Below, in pieces: positions 1 through 8,478 of a DNA stretch of 64,000 nt; within the stretch, counting starts at the first letter, position 1, and the number at the start of each line of letters is the position of its first letter. Position numbers and translations under genes: made by a program. The stretch comes from Devosia sp. 66-22 (lineage in GTDB: Bacteria > Pseudomonadota > Alphaproteobacteria > Rhizobiales > Devosiaceae). Below the pieces are notes generated by a model. It worked only from the letters and a program-made list of their open reading frames with translations. It did no database searches and was not told the DNA's origin. The stretch covers positions 1 to 64,000 of the forward strand of contig MKUZ01000015.1 of assembly GCA_001899065.1 (NCBI GenBank), in the 5' to 3' direction.

Positions 1-55
1 CGGCGGCCTCACCCCCTGGCTCCGCCTGAACAACCTTCTTGGAAACGACATCTAG
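1..55 (+). CDS. 3' end of a truncated gene of unknown function
   Basis: The window opens inside a reading frame that ends at a TAG at 53-55. Only about 17 residues are visible, ending in LGNDI, so no family can be named. The neighbouring gene on the opposite strand ends at 75, so the two are arranged tail to tail with about 20 bp between them. The frame choice rests on the stop position and ordinary codon composition only, and it may not be coding. Confidence 0.35.
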   Translation, partial: GGLTPWLRLNNLLGNDI

Positions 56-74
56 GCGGTCGCACCTCTCCTGC

Positions 75-1508
75 TCAGGGGCGGAGGGTCGCGGCGGCGG
101 TTCCTGTGGGCGGCGGGACAAGGGTGCCGGTGCCCCAGCTCAGGCGGGAGCCGCGCCAGAGCTCGTGGAACTCGTAGGTGATCAGCGGGTCGCCGACTTC
201 CTGATAGAGGCACCGGGCTTCGACCACGAGATCGTAGGCGAACCACGGCGCGTCGCCGGCGAGCGCGATGCGGGGCAGGAAGCCCTGCCAGATTTCCGCG
301 TCGCAGGTGAAGGGCAGGGCGGTGGGACGGTCGGCCGAGGCGTCGGCGGTCGAGTCCTGCAGCGCCAGCGACCAGCGGCCGGTGTCGGACTGGCAGTCGA
401 CGTCGCAGCTCAGATAGCCGAGGTCGCCATGCTCGCCTAGGAAGGCGATGCGAGGATTGCTCGTGCTGGTGAGCGCGAGGTCGGGCGCTTCGCCGTCGCC
501 GGTGGCGGTGACGCCATGGCCGTACCAGTTTGCGTCGCTGTCGCAGGCGGTGTCGCACCACAGATAGATCAGCGTGTGGTCGAGGCTGTCCTGCGCCATG
601 CTGTCGCCGGCAAAGAGCACGGCGCGGGGCCGGCCATCGGGCAGGACTTCGAGGTCCCAGCCGGGATTGGGATAGGAGCCGAAGCCGGTGTCGATGATGC
701 GGGTGCGGCGCCAGCGGGCGCGGTCGTCGCAGGCGGCGTCGCACTCGTAGTAATAGAGGCCTTCGCCGTTCTCGATCTGGTTGCCGTCGGCGTCGAGGGC
801 CCAGACCTTGCCGAGCAGGCGCGGGCGGCCGTCGGGGGTGACTGCCAGCGCGACCTGATCCCAGGATTCGGTGGTGTATTGCTCGGGCAGGCGGACGGCG
901 ACGTTGGTGTCGGTCCAGTTTTCGGGATCGGTGCAGTCGGCGGCGCAGGTGGTGAGGAAGGTGCCGTAATGGTCGGGCTCGGCGCCATAATTGGCGTCGG
1001 TGTAGACGAACCACGGGCGGCCGGAGGCGTCGAGGGCGAAGCTGTGCTCGTTGATGCGGTACTGGAACAGGCCGCCGAGGGTTTCTTCCGCCTTGTTGGC
1101 GATTGGCACGATGGTCCAGCTCGCCGCATCGGTGCAGGCGGTATTGCATTCGGCGTAGGAGAACAGCACCGACGCGCCGGCCACGAACATCGAACTCTGG
1201 ATCATGAGGCGCGGGCGGCCGTCCGGCGTGACGGCGATCTGGACGAGCTCGGGCTCGCTGAAGGGGAGTGGCAGCGATTGCCAATTGCCCTCGGTTTCAC
1301 AGGCGCTGGCGCAATAGCGGTAGGTGACGACGCTGCTCGCGACGCCGTCATAACCGGAATAAGCGGCGTGGAGCGCGCCCGATGCGTCCGCCGCGATGAC
1401 GCCGCTCGCGGATTCTTGATCAGGCGCGAAATAGCGGCCGGCGGCGGTGGCCGACGATGCGAAGGGCAGCGCAATCGCGAGCAGGGCGAGAAGACGGATG
1501 AGGAGCAT
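75..1508 (-). CDS. Secreted Cys-repeat protein, probable beta-propeller
   Basis: A 477-residue protein with a clear Sec signal peptide (hydrophobic residues 2-20, then a small-residue cleavage site near ATAAG), so it is probably exported. The mature part carries six copies of the motif C-x3-C-x5-W (the last has x6), each preceded by aromatic residues as in YRYC, YAEC, YYEC and YLWC. Between them recurs a segment TPDGRPRL or a close variant. The regular spacing suggests a six-bladed beta-propeller in which each blade has a disulphide-closed hairpin; this fold is inference. No catalytic motif was seen and the family is not recognised. It sits alone, with its start facing a 355-bp gap before the YbjN gene. 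Confidence 0.85.
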   Translation of the reverse strand: MLLIRLLALLAIALPFASSATAAGRYFAPDQESASGVIAADASGALHAAYSGYDGVASSVVTYRYCASACETEGNWQSLPLPFSEPELVQIAVTPDGRPRLMIQSSMFVAGASVLFSYAECNTACTDAASWTIVPIANKAEETLGGLFQYRINEHSFALDASGRPWFVYTDANYGAEPDHYGTFLTTCAADCTDPENWTDTNVAVRLPEQYTTESWDQVALAVTPDGRPRLLGKVWALDADGNQIENGEGLYYYECDAACDDRARWRRTRIIDTGFGSYPNPGWDLEVLPDGRPRAVLFAGDSMAQDSLDHTLIYLWCDTACDSDANWYGHGVTATGDGEAPDLALTSTSNPRIAFLGEHGDLGYLSCDVDCQSDTGRWSLALQDSTADASADRPTALPFTCDAEIWQGFLPRIALAGDAPWFAYDLVVEARCLYQEVGDPLITYEFHELWRGSRLSWGTGTLVPPPTGTAAATLRP

Positions 1509-1863
1509 GGCTGGGTCGCGGTGTGAAGGAGGCGCGCGGCTAGCAGGGGAAATGTGAACGGAGGATGAGTGCTCAGCGCAAGGGCTCTCCGGACTCGTGT
1601 CCGGCGCCGCCTGCGCGGACTTTCAGGTCATTTGTCCGAATGTGACACCAAATTCATGTGTCCGGAGCGGCATGGTTAAGACGTTCTTAACAATCTGAGC
1701 GGGATCATCCACAGAAGAAAGCCGCGAACGCCGGGTGAGGGGATTCCCCTGAATCGGCACACTGCCTAGGTTGGACGCAAGGCACGATTCGTAGGCGATC
1801 TGCGTGCGGTAAGTCCCTTTGAGTAAAGCGTATTTTCTTTCACGCTCACCAGCGGGAACCACC
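1509..1863. other. 355-bp intergenic region between divergent genes
   Basis: This gap separates the divergently transcribed Cys-repeat gene and the YbjN gene. It has lower GC than the flanking genes and contains a TTAA-N7-TTAA site at 1676-1690. No tRNA-like fold or convincing small reading frame was seen. It probably holds promoters for both genes. Confidence 0.6.
1676..1690 (+). promoter_or_regulatory. Candidate CtrA-binding site TTAA-N7-TTAA
   Basis: TTAA at 1676-1679 and TTAA at 1687-1690 are separated by exactly seven bases and followed by C, matching the alphaproteobacterial CtrA consensus TTAA-N7-TTAAC. It lies about 175 bp upstream of the YbjN-domain gene and about 170 bp upstream of the Cys-repeat gene. 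The match is seen directly; regulation by the cell-cycle regulator CtrA is inference. Confidence 0.5.
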
Positions 1864-2364
1864 ATGTCTCTTCTCGAATTCGAGCCCGAAACGACCCTTC
1901 ATCCGGTCGATATCATCGAGCACATCGCCGCGATCAACGACTGGAACTTCGAGCGGCAGGACGCCGACGAGATCTCGATCTCGGTCCGCGGCTCATGGAG
2001 CGACTACCACGTCTCGTTCAACTGGATGGAGGACCTCGAATCCCTCCACATCGCGTCGGCATTCGACCTCAAGGTACCCGAGGCGCGCCGCGGCGAGGTG
2101 AAGGCGCTGATCGCGCTGGTCAACGAGCAGCTGTGGATCGGCCATTTCGACATGTGGGCGAATGACGGGGTGATCCTGTTCCGCAATTCGCACCTGCTGA
2201 CCGGCGGCGCGGAAGTCAGCCCGCAGCAGTGCGAAGCGCTGCTCCGTTCGGCGACGGAAAGCTGCGATCTCTATTATCAGGCCTTCCAGTTCGTCGTCTG
2301 GGCCGGTAAGTCGGCTGCGGAGGCACTCGAAAGCGTGCTGTTCGAGACCGTCGGGGAAGCCTGA
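1864..2364 (+). CDS. YbjN domain-containing protein
   Basis: A 166-residue cytoplasmic protein with the YbjN fold pattern (a type III secretion chaperone-like alpha/beta domain): an N-terminal helix, a strand containing WSDYHVSFNW, a helix with RGEVKALIALVNEQLWIGHFDMW, then a strand-rich C-terminal half. Close homologues are commonly found beside proC in Hyphomicrobiales, as here: proC follows after 38 bp in the same direction, suggesting cotranscription. The start at ATG 1864 was chosen because the conserved part begins there; an in-frame upstream start at 1819 would add residues unlike the family. The biochemical role of YbjN proteins is not settled. Confidence 0.9.
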   Translation: MSLLEFEPETTLHPVDIIEHIAAINDWNFERQDADEISISVRGSWSDYHVSFNWMEDLESLHIASAFDLKVPEARRGEVKALIALVNEQLWIGHFDMWANDGVILFRNSHLLTGGAEVSPQQCEALLRSATESCDLYYQAFQFVVWAGKSAAEALESVLFETVGEA

Positions 2365-2402
2365 GCCAACGCCGCTCGCCGCCCCGCGTAGGGGAGGCCA
2401 GA

Positions 2403-3227
2403 TTGGCTGAGCAATCACTCAAGGATATCGGTCCCGTCGTTCTGGTGGGGGCCGGCAAAATGGGCCTCGCGATGGCGCGGGGCTGGATTGCGGGCGGCCT
2501 GCCGCCCGACCGGCTGGTGCTGGTCGATCCGTTCGCGGGCGAGCCCGCGCAGGCCTTTGCACAGGAGACGGGCGCGCGGCTGCTGAAATCGGCGGACGGC
2601 GTGCTGACGCATGTGCTGGTGCTGGCGGTGAAGCCGCAGAACATGATCCCCGTGCTGCAGCAGGTGCTGCCGGTGGTGGGCAAGCACACGCTGGTGATTT
2701 CGATCGCGGCGGGGATTTCGCTCCACACCCTGGCAGCGGGACTCGATACGGAGCGCGTGGTGCGCGCGATGCCCAATACCCCGGCGCAACTGGGCAAAGG
2801 GATCACCGGAGCGGTCGGGCTGTCGGTCAGTGAGGCCGACCAAGAGGTCGCCAACCTGCTGCTACGCGCGGCGGGTGACGTGGCGTGGTTCGAGGCCGAG
2901 ACCATGATCGACGCGGTGACGGCGGTGTCGGGCTCGGGACCGGCCTATGTGTTCTACATGGTCGAAGCGCTGGCGGTGGCCGCGATGCGGCAGGGGTTCG
3001 AGCCGGCGCAGGCGATGCATTTTGCGCGGCAGACCATCATCGGCGCGGCGGCGCTGCTCGAGGCCGACGATGCGCCGGCCTCGCAACTGCGCGAGAATGT
3101 GACATCGCCCAAGGGCACGACGGCGGCGGCGCTGGCGGTGCTGATGGCCGCGGACGGACTCGAGCCGCTGATGGAGCGGGCGGTGCGCGCGGCACGGCAC
3201 CGCAGCGAGGAGCTTGGCCGTGGCTGA
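2403..3227 (+). CDS. proC: Pyrroline-5-carboxylate reductase
   Basis: A 274-residue enzyme that reduces 1-pyrroline-5-carboxylate to proline with NAD(P)H, the last step of proline synthesis. The N-terminal Rossmann motif VGAGKMG is at about residues 16-22, MPNTP lies in the middle, and the C-terminal dimerisation domain carries SGSGPAYVF and the late [14 protein letters not shown] motif typical of ProC. Length is normal. The start is TTG at 2403, preceded by GGGGAGG at a suitable distance; no ATG gives a better N-terminus. The stop overlaps the start of csaA, so the two are probably translated together. Confidence 0.95.
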   Translation: MAEQSLKDIGPVVLVGAGKMGLAMARGWIAGGLPPDRLVLVDPFAGEPAQAFAQETGARLLKSADGVLTHVLVLAVKPQNMIPVLQQVLPVVGKHTLVISIAAGISLHTLAAGLDTERVVRAMPNTPAQLGKGITGAVGLSVSEADQEVANLLLRAAGDVAWFEAETMIDAVTAVSGSGPAYVFYMVEALAVAAMRQGFEPAQAMHFARQTIIGAAALLEADDAPASQLRENVTSPKGTTAAALAVLMAADGLEPLMERAVRAARHRSEELGRG

Positions 3228-3558
3228 GATCGCCTATGCCGATTTCGAGCGCGTCGACATCCGTGTGGGCACGGTGGTGGAAGCGCGGCCCTTTCCCGAA
3301 GCGCGAAAGCCGGCCTACATCCTCATGATCGATTTCGGGCCGGAGATCGGGATCAAGAAGAGCTCCGCGCAGATCACTGTCCACTACACGGTCGAGCAAC
3401 TGGTCGGGCGGCAGGTGCTGGGCGTGGTCAATTTCCCGCCGCGGCAGATCGGGCCGGTGCGTTCGGAAGTGCTGACACTGGGGTTCGAGGATGAAGCCGG
3501 CGCGATTGTGCTGGCCGGCGTCGACCACCAGGTGCCCAACGGCAAGAAACTGATGTAG
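3220..3558 (+). CDS. csaA: CsaA-type tRNA-binding protein
   Basis: A 112-residue single-domain OB-fold protein of the CsaA/Trbp111 family, with the hallmark [14 protein letters not shown] at the N-terminus and [24 protein letters not shown] and LGFEDEAG further on. Family members bind tRNA or act as chaperone-like factors. The start is GTG 3220, placed 7 bases after GAGGAG; a TTG at 3214 would also be possible. It overlaps the end of proC by 8 bases, indicating an operon. Confidence 0.92.
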   Translation: MAEIAYADFERVDIRVGTVVEARPFPEARKPAYILMIDFGPEIGIKKSSAQITVHYTVEQLVGRQVLGVVNFPPRQIGPVRSEVLTLGFEDEAGAIVLAGVDHQVPNGKKLM

Positions 3559-3616
3559 ACCAAGGTGGCGCCGCTGGGCGGCGTCTCAGATGCAACTCAA
3601 TGAGGGGAATTGCGCC

Positions 3617-3889
3617 ATGATGTATCGGTTTGTCGCCGCTGCCGCGGTTGCCGTCGGAGTGATCGTGCCCAGCGCCGCGATGGCGGCGCAGCCGTCATGC
3701 TACGATTTGTGGTACGCGCGGAACGCGATCTACGACGCCAAGGGCTATTGCTTCAAAACCGACCTCGCGCAGGACGTGTTCGACAATTCCGACTGCTGGA
3801 CTGAGGCGCCCAAGCTGACCAAGAAGGAACTGGCGGCGATCGAGGCGATCAAGGCCGAGGAAAAGGCGCGCCACTGCAAGGTGAACTAG
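3617..3889 (+). CDS. Secreted YARHG-domain protein
   Basis: A 90-residue protein with a signal peptide (hydrophobic residues 4-20, cleavage near AMAAQ). The mature part begins with CYDLWYARNAIYDAKGYCF, a good match to the YARHG domain, a short extracellular domain of unknown role found in many alphaproteobacteria. Three or four cysteines could form disulphides in the periplasm. The start at ATG 3617 follows AGGGGAAT; a second ATG at 3620 is adjacent. It follows csaA in the same direction after about 58 bp. Confidence 0.85.
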   Translation: MMYRFVAAAAVAVGVIVPSAAMAAQPSCYDLWYARNAIYDAKGYCFKTDLAQDVFDNSDCWTEAPKLTKKELAAIEAIKAEEKARHCKVN

Positions 3890-3922
3890 AGCGCCGGTAT
3901 ACGGTCGATCTAGATCGGTGAT

Positions 3923-4441
3923 CTAAATGTCGTCAGTAAGCTTCAGGCGGTCGAGGGTCGACCGGTCGCCGGTGTCGACCATGCTGACGAAGAACTTGAG
4001 CACGGTGCGCTTGCCCTCGGGCGGCAGGGCGGCGATGGCGGCGTCGATGCGGCTGGTCTGCGTGGCGGACAGCACCTCGAAGAAGCGCCGGCCTTTTTCG
4101 GTGGCGTAGAGCAGGCGCTGGCGCCGGTCCGACTCGCCGGTCTTCTGCTCGATATAGCCATTGTCGATCAGCTGGCGCAGCACCCGGGCAAGGCTCTGCT
4201 TGGTGATCTTCAAAATATCGAGAAGGTCGGCCACCGGCATGCCGGGCTTGAGGTTCACGAAGTAGAGCACACGATGGTGGGCGCGGCCGAATCCCTGGCG
4301 CTCGAGCAGGGCGTCGGCGTCGCCGACGAAATCGCGATAAGCAAAGAAAAACAGACCCATGACGTCGAGCGGCATGGTGTCCATCTGGTCCGTCCGCGGA
4401 TTTATGTCAGCATTGTTGACATTTATTTGGGCGGGTGCCAT
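3923..4441 (-). CDS. MarR-family transcriptional regulator
   Basis: A 172-residue winged-helix regulator. The core has HHRVLYFVNLKPGM, the recognition region ILKITKQSLARVLRQLIDNGYIE and the wing GESDRRQRLLYATEKG, all typical of MarR proteins; it should act as a dimer on palindromic operators. It is divergent from the aminotransferase gene and so is a candidate regulator of it. ATG 4441 was chosen because GGAG lies 5 bases upstream; ATG 4384 would give a more usual 153-residue length and would place the inverted repeat at 4404-4422 before the gene rather than inside it. Confidence 0.88.
   Translation of the reverse strand: MAPAQINVNNADINPRTDQMDTMPLDVMGLFFFAYRDFVGDADALLERQGFGRAHHRVLYFVNLKPGMPVADLLDILKITKQSLARVLRQLIDNGYIEQKTGESDRRQRLLYATEKGRRFFEVLSATQTSRIDAAIAALPPEGKRTVLKFFVSMVDTGDRSTLDRLKLTDDI
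4404..4422. promoter_or_regulatory. Inverted repeat, candidate MarR operator
   Basis: ATGTCA at 4404-4409 and TGACAT at 4417-4422 form a perfect 6-bp dyad with a 7-base spacer, flanked by AT-rich sequence. The spacing is like that of MarR operators. It lies at the 5' end of the marR gene, in the marR/aminotransferase divergent region, and may be its autoregulatory site. Confidence 0.45.
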
Positions 4442-4572
4442 TGTCACTCCATTGCGAGCCCGCTGAACTTATCCCAAAGCCGTTCCGGTTTGCCAAGGCC
4501 GGGGCTTTTCGAGCAAGATTGCCAGCGGGTGGGAACGAGCCGGTGAACCCGGCCCGAGATGTGGAGGCGAGG

Positions 4573-5460
4573 ATGGCTATCCCGATGGACCAGCGCGACG
4601 GCTGGATCTGGTTCGACGGTGAACTGAAACCGTGGAAGGACGCGAAAATCCACGTCCTGACGCACGGACTGCATTATGCGAGCTGCGTGTTCGAAGGCGA
4701 GCGCGCCTATGGCGGCGAGATCTTCCGCTCGCGCGAGCACACCGAGCGGCTCATCCAGTCGGGCAAGACGCTCGACTTCACCATTCCTTACAGCGTCGAC
4801 GAGATCGAGGCGGCCAAGCGCCTCGTGCTTGAAAAGAACGGCCCTGTCGATGCCTATGTGCGTCCCGTTGCGTGGCGCGGCTCGGAAGAGCTGAGCGTTC
4901 CGGCGCGCAAGAACACCGTGCACCTCGCCATCGCGAGCTGGGTGTGGCCGTCCTATTTCTCGGTGGAAGAAAAGCTCAAGGGCATCCGGCTCGAATGGAG
5001 CAAGTGGAAGCGCCCGAGCCCGGAGACGATTCCCTGCAAGGCCAAGGCTGCCGGTCTCTACATGATCTGCACGCTAAGCAAGGACGCGGCGATGGCCAAT
5101 GGCTATGCCGACGCGCTGATGCTCGACTATCGCGGCTATGTCGCAGAGGCGACGGGCGCCAACGTGTTCTTCATCAAGGGCGACGAGATCCATACGCCCG
5201 ACCCCGACTGCTTCCTCAACGGGCTGACGCGCCAGACGGTGATCGCGCTCGCAAAGGCCAATGGCTACAAGGTGGTCGAGCGGCACATCATGCCCGAGGA
5301 GCTCGCCAATTTCGACGAATGCTTCCTGACGGGCACGGCGGCCGAAGTGACGCCGGTGTCGCTGATCGGCGAGTTCACGTTCAAGCCGGGCAAGGGCTGC
5401 GAGACGCTGATCAATGCCTATGCCGAAGCGGTGACGCCCAAGAAGGTCGCGGCCGAGTAA
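4573..5460 (+). CDS. ilvE: Branched-chain amino acid aminotransferase
   Basis: A 295-residue class IV PLP-dependent aminotransferase that interconverts branched-chain amino acids and their 2-oxo acids. The sequence shows LTHGLHYASCVFEGERAY near the N-terminus (the HG.HY..cvFEG.R motif), RPVAWRG, a lysine in the CKAKAAGLY region as probable PLP-binding residue, LDYRGYVAEATGANVFF, and the late LTGTAAEVTPVSLIG. The length fits the short bacterial type. ATG 4573 follows GGAGG by 5 bases; upstream in-frame codons do not resemble the family. The gene is divergent from marR and is followed by a strong terminator. Confidence 0.93.
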   Translation: MAIPMDQRDGWIWFDGELKPWKDAKIHVLTHGLHYASCVFEGERAYGGEIFRSREHTERLIQSGKTLDFTIPYSVDEIEAAKRLVLEKNGPVDAYVRPVAWRGSEELSVPARKNTVHLAIASWVWPSYFSVEEKLKGIRLEWSKWKRPSPETIPCKAKAAGLYMICTLSKDAAMANGYADALMLDYRGYVAEATGANVFFIKGDEIHTPDPDCFLNGLTRQTVIALAKANGYKVVERHIMPEELANFDECFLTGTAAEVTPVSLIGEFTFKPGKGCETLINAYAEAVTPKKVAAE

Positions 5461-5488
5461 GACGCGCCGTTTCGACCGATGCATCGCA

Positions 5489-5521
5489 GACCCCGCCCGC
5501 GTGGCGGGGTCTTTGTTTTTT
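5489..5521 (+). terminator. Rho-independent terminator after ilvE
   Basis: A perfect 9-bp GC-rich stem (GACCCCGCC at 5489-5497 and GGCGGGGTC at 5503-5511) with a 5-base loop is followed directly by a T-rich run to 5521. It lies about 30 bp after the ilvE stop. It also falls just beyond the end of the convergent deaminase gene. Confidence 0.9.
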
Positions 5522-5528
5522 GGAGCGC

Positions 5529-6020
5529 TCAGCGGCCGCCGGCCCGCTTCGCCTCGTGATGGCGCAGGTGCAGCTGTTTCATCCGCTCGCGGAGCGTGGG
5601 TTCAGGGCCGTCCACGCGCACGCCGGGCGCGATCGCCTCAATGGGAAGCACTGCGACGGGCGAGGGCGGGGCGCCGAGCGCGGTCCGCCATTCCACAAGC
5701 TGCGCCGCCGAGACGGCGTACACGATGCGGCCCAGACCGACCCAGGCATGGGCAGCCGAGCACATCGGGCAGTGCTCGCCGGAGGTGTAGACGGTGGCGC
5801 CGGCGCGCGCCTCGGGCGTCATGTTCCCGGCGGCCCAGCGGGCCAGCTCGAATTCGGGATGGCGCGTTTCGTCGCCGCCGCCGGCGCGATTGTAGTCTTC
5901 GCGCAGCACCGTGCCGTTGGCGGCAACGAGGATGGACCCGAACGGATCGTTGCCGCTCGCCAGGGCGGCTTCGGCAAGCTCGACGCAGCGGATGAGATGG
6001 CGGCGGTCGATGTCGTCCAT
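5529..6020 (-). CDS. Nucleoside/base deaminase (CMP/dCMP zinc family)
   Basis: A 163-residue cytidine deaminase-like protein. Zinc-binding and catalytic motifs are visible as HPE (in TRHPEFELAR, the place of the usual H-A-E) and PCxxC in EHCPMCSAAHAWVGLGRIVY. The family includes guanine deaminases and tRNA adenosine deaminases; the GNDPFGSILV segment is nearer to the guanine-deaminase-like group, but the substrate cannot be fixed by eye. The start at ATG 6020 follows GGGGAG by 5 bases. It is convergent with ilvE. Confidence 0.88.
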   Translation of the reverse strand: MDDIDRRHLIRCVELAEAALASGNDPFGSILVAANGTVLREDYNRAGGGDETRHPEFELARWAAGNMTPEARAGATVYTSGEHCPMCSAAHAWVGLGRIVYAVSAAQLVEWRTALGAPPSPVAVLPIEAIAPGVRVDGPEPTLRERMKQLHLRHHEAKRAGGR

Positions 6021-6164
6021 GGCTGCTCCCCGCCGTTGGCCCGCGAGTTCAGCAACCACCGAGCCGAATGTCCAGCCCGATCACTTCGGCGCGCGCCGCT
6101 TGCCTCGGGCGGCGACCGGGAGGATGCTCACTGAGCGGCAGGCTGCGGATCGGGGATCGCATCC

Positions 6165-6782
6165 GTGTCTTGGGAGCTGGGACTTCGCGTCAGGGTTTGG
6201 CTCCGCACTGCCCTTGGCGGGCTGGTGATGGCAGCGCTTTGCGGCGAAGCGGCCGCCGAAGTGAAGGTCACCGTCAACAGGCGCGAGCATCTCGTGCAGG
6301 GGACGAATGCGGCGAGCCTCGTGCGGTCGATGAACGGCAATCCGGTGCGCGGCGACCACGGCAACGCCTATGCGTCGATCCACCCCAGCTTCAATCTGTC
6401 GGTGAAGACCAGGGAGCGCGGCGGGCAATGCCGGGCGGAGGTGAGCGTGCGGCTGCATTTCGACCTGATCCTGCCCAAGGCGGCCAGCCCCGGCGGCATG
6501 AGCAGCCGGACGCGGTCGGCGTGGAACAGCTTTGCGAACTATGCGCGCAACCACGAGGCCTGGCACCAGTCGAGCTACACCAATTGTGCCAAGAGCTTCG
6601 TGAGCCGGGCGGAGCGGCTGGGCGCAAAGCAGTGCATCTCGCTGCAGAGCGACATCAGAACGGCGTTCAACCAGATGAAGCGCGACTGCGAGGCGCGGCA
6701 GCTTGCCTATGATCGCGGCCAGCGGTCGGTGGCGGCACGGATGACGCTGTTCACGATGGCGCGGGCGCAGCGGCGGCGGTAG
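6165..6782 (+). CDS. Secreted DUF922-family putative zinc protease
   Basis: A 205-residue protein with an N-terminal signal sequence (about residues 10-30, cleaved near EAAAE). The mature region contains HEAWH at about residue 126, the HExxH zinc motif of the DUF922 family, within the FANYARNHEAWHQSSY helix, and a Cys pair (RGGQC, TNCAKSF) that could form a disulphide. DUF922 proteins are predicted periplasmic proteases with no established substrate. GTG 6165 was chosen because it keeps the basic start of the signal peptide and has GGGGA upstream. Confidence 0.85.
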   Translation: MSWELGLRVRVWLRTALGGLVMAALCGEAAAEVKVTVNRREHLVQGTNAASLVRSMNGNPVRGDHGNAYASIHPSFNLSVKTRERGGQCRAEVSVRLHFDLILPKAASPGGMSSRTRSAWNSFANYARNHEAWHQSSYTNCAKSFVSRAERLGAKQCISLQSDIRTAFNQMKRDCEARQLAYDRGQRSVAARMTLFTMARAQRRR

Positions 6783-6870
6783 CGCAGGCGGCGTTCGCCG
6801 CAATTGCGGCGCGCCTGTTCATCGCGCGTACATGCTGGGGGGGCAGGAATGACGGCAAGGGAGGCTCGCC

Positions 6871-8427
6871 ATGCCGATGCTGCGCCGTCTGTCTGCCGCT
6901 TTCGTCCTCGTCCTCGCCACATCCGCCGCAATGGCCGCCGAGTCCTACACCGGTGCCCAGACGGTGCGGGAGAAGGGTCTCGAGGCGCTGGTCGCCAAGA
7001 TGGGCGAGAGCCGACCGGTGGTGAAGCTCACCTTCGCGCCGGACTCGATCGTCGCGGTCACGCAGGCGGATGCCGGCAGCGATTTCGCGCAGTGGGCGGT
7101 GAGCCGGATGGATCTGGGCGTCGTGAACTTCCATTTCGTCAGCGGTCCGTCGGCTGCCTATGACAGCGGCATCGTCGACGATCCGGCGGGCGCCTACTTC
7201 CGGTTGAGCGAGATCGATCCGGGGCAGTTCGATGCGGTGGTTGCAGCCTCGGTGGCACACGCCCAACTCGAGGACATTCCGGTCGTCGCCTCCGTCGAGA
7301 TCGCGCGGACGGTGTCGATTCTGCCCGAGCCCGCCTATGGCGAGATACGCTGGACAGTGGCGCTGCGCACGAGCGAGGAGAGCGCCACAGTGTACCTCAC
7401 GCGCGACGGCGACGTGATCGGCGCCGATCTTTCGGACACCAAGCGGGCGGAAAACCTCGACCTGTGGAGCAGCGACGACTGGCCGATGGCGGAGGCGCAG
7501 CGCGTGCTGGCCGACGTGCTGGGCCGGTCACCGGTGCATGAGGTGCGGCTCTATCAGGACTATATCTTCGTGACGGCCGAGCACCCGACCGACAAGGAGC
7601 TGGCGCGCGACTATTCGTGGCGGCTGGGCGGCGTGACGCGCGGGCTGGTCGACACGCCGAACTTCGTGACCATCGGAATGGGCGACATCGCGCCGTTTCC
7701 GTTCAGCGAGGTGGATCTGACGGCGCTGCCTCGCGTGAAAGCCGCAGCGCGCGAGGCGTTCGGCGCGCCCGACGCGGTCATCACCGGCATCGAGGCGAGC
7801 AAGCCGACCGACCGTGCGATGGGCGAACTGATGGTGCTGTGGGAGGTCGAGTTCCGCGAGCCCAATGGCGACGAGGGTGCGGTGTGGCTCGATGCCAAGG
7901 GCAATGTGGTCGAGGTGAAGCTGCCCGAGAGCCGGCTGCCGGCGGTCGGGCCGTGGCTGGCGCCAGCGACGGTGGTCGACACGCTGAGGCGGATCGGCGA
8001 GACCTTCGGGCCGGATGCGAAGCTCTCGGAGATCACGATCAGCGACACCGAGGCGTCGATCGATATCGAGGACCCGCAGGCGCCGGGCGAGGTCGCACAC
8101 TTCCTCATGGATGCGCGCGAGGTGACGCGGTTCGGCTCGGGTTCGTTCTTTGCCAGCCTCGATCCGGGCAATGTGTTCACGCCTGCTGACCTCAGCGGCC
8201 TGACCGCGGCGCAGCTCGACGACATGGTGCGGCGCACGGTGGAGCGACTCGAGATGGACAACGGTGAGGTGTTCCGCTTCACCTTCTCGCGGCATGCGCT
8301 GATCATGGATCCCAGCGACAACCGGATGATGGTCGAAATCCGCTATGGGCAGGCGCAGGGCAGCGGCGATGCCGGCTGGATGACGTTCCTGCTCGATGGC
8401 ACGCAGACCGATGAGCTGGTGCCTTAG
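6871..8427 (+). CDS. Large secreted protein of unknown function
   Basis: A 518-residue protein with a signal peptide (residues 3-22, cleavage near AMAAE). The start ATG 6871 follows GGGAGG. The mature part is acidic and mixed alpha/beta, with several similar stretches such as VWLDAKGNVVEVKLPES and TVYLTRDGDVIGADLS that look like repeated PepSY- or propeptide-like beta-hairpin units; this is inference. No catalytic motif or family was recognised. It stands between the DUF922 gene and the convergent moaE, and is probably exported. Confidence 0.8.
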   Translation: MPMLRRLSAAFVLVLATSAAMAAESYTGAQTVREKGLEALVAKMGESRPVVKLTFAPDSIVAVTQADAGSDFAQWAVSRMDLGVVNFHFVSGPSAAYDSGIVDDPAGAYFRLSEIDPGQFDAVVAASVAHAQLEDIPVVASVEIARTVSILPEPAYGEIRWTVALRTSEESATVYLTRDGDVIGADLSDTKRAENLDLWSSDDWPMAEAQRVLADVLGRSPVHEVRLYQDYIFVTAEHPTDKELARDYSWRLGGVTRGLVDTPNFVTIGMGDIAPFPFSEVDLTALPRVKAAAREAFGAPDAVITGIEASKPTDRAMGELMVLWEVEFREPNGDEGAVWLDAKGNVVEVKLPESRLPAVGPWLAPATVVDTLRRIGETFGPDAKLSEITISDTEASIDIEDPQAPGEVAHFLMDAREVTRFGSGSFFASLDPGNVFTPADLSGLTAAQLDDMVRRTVERLEMDNGEVFRFTFSRHALIMDPSDNRMMVEIRYGQAQGSGDAGWMTFLLDGTQTDELVP

Positions 8428-8478
8428 GGCGGGCGAAGCCCCTCGATCCCAAGAGGGTTCGCTCGGCCAACCGCGGGG

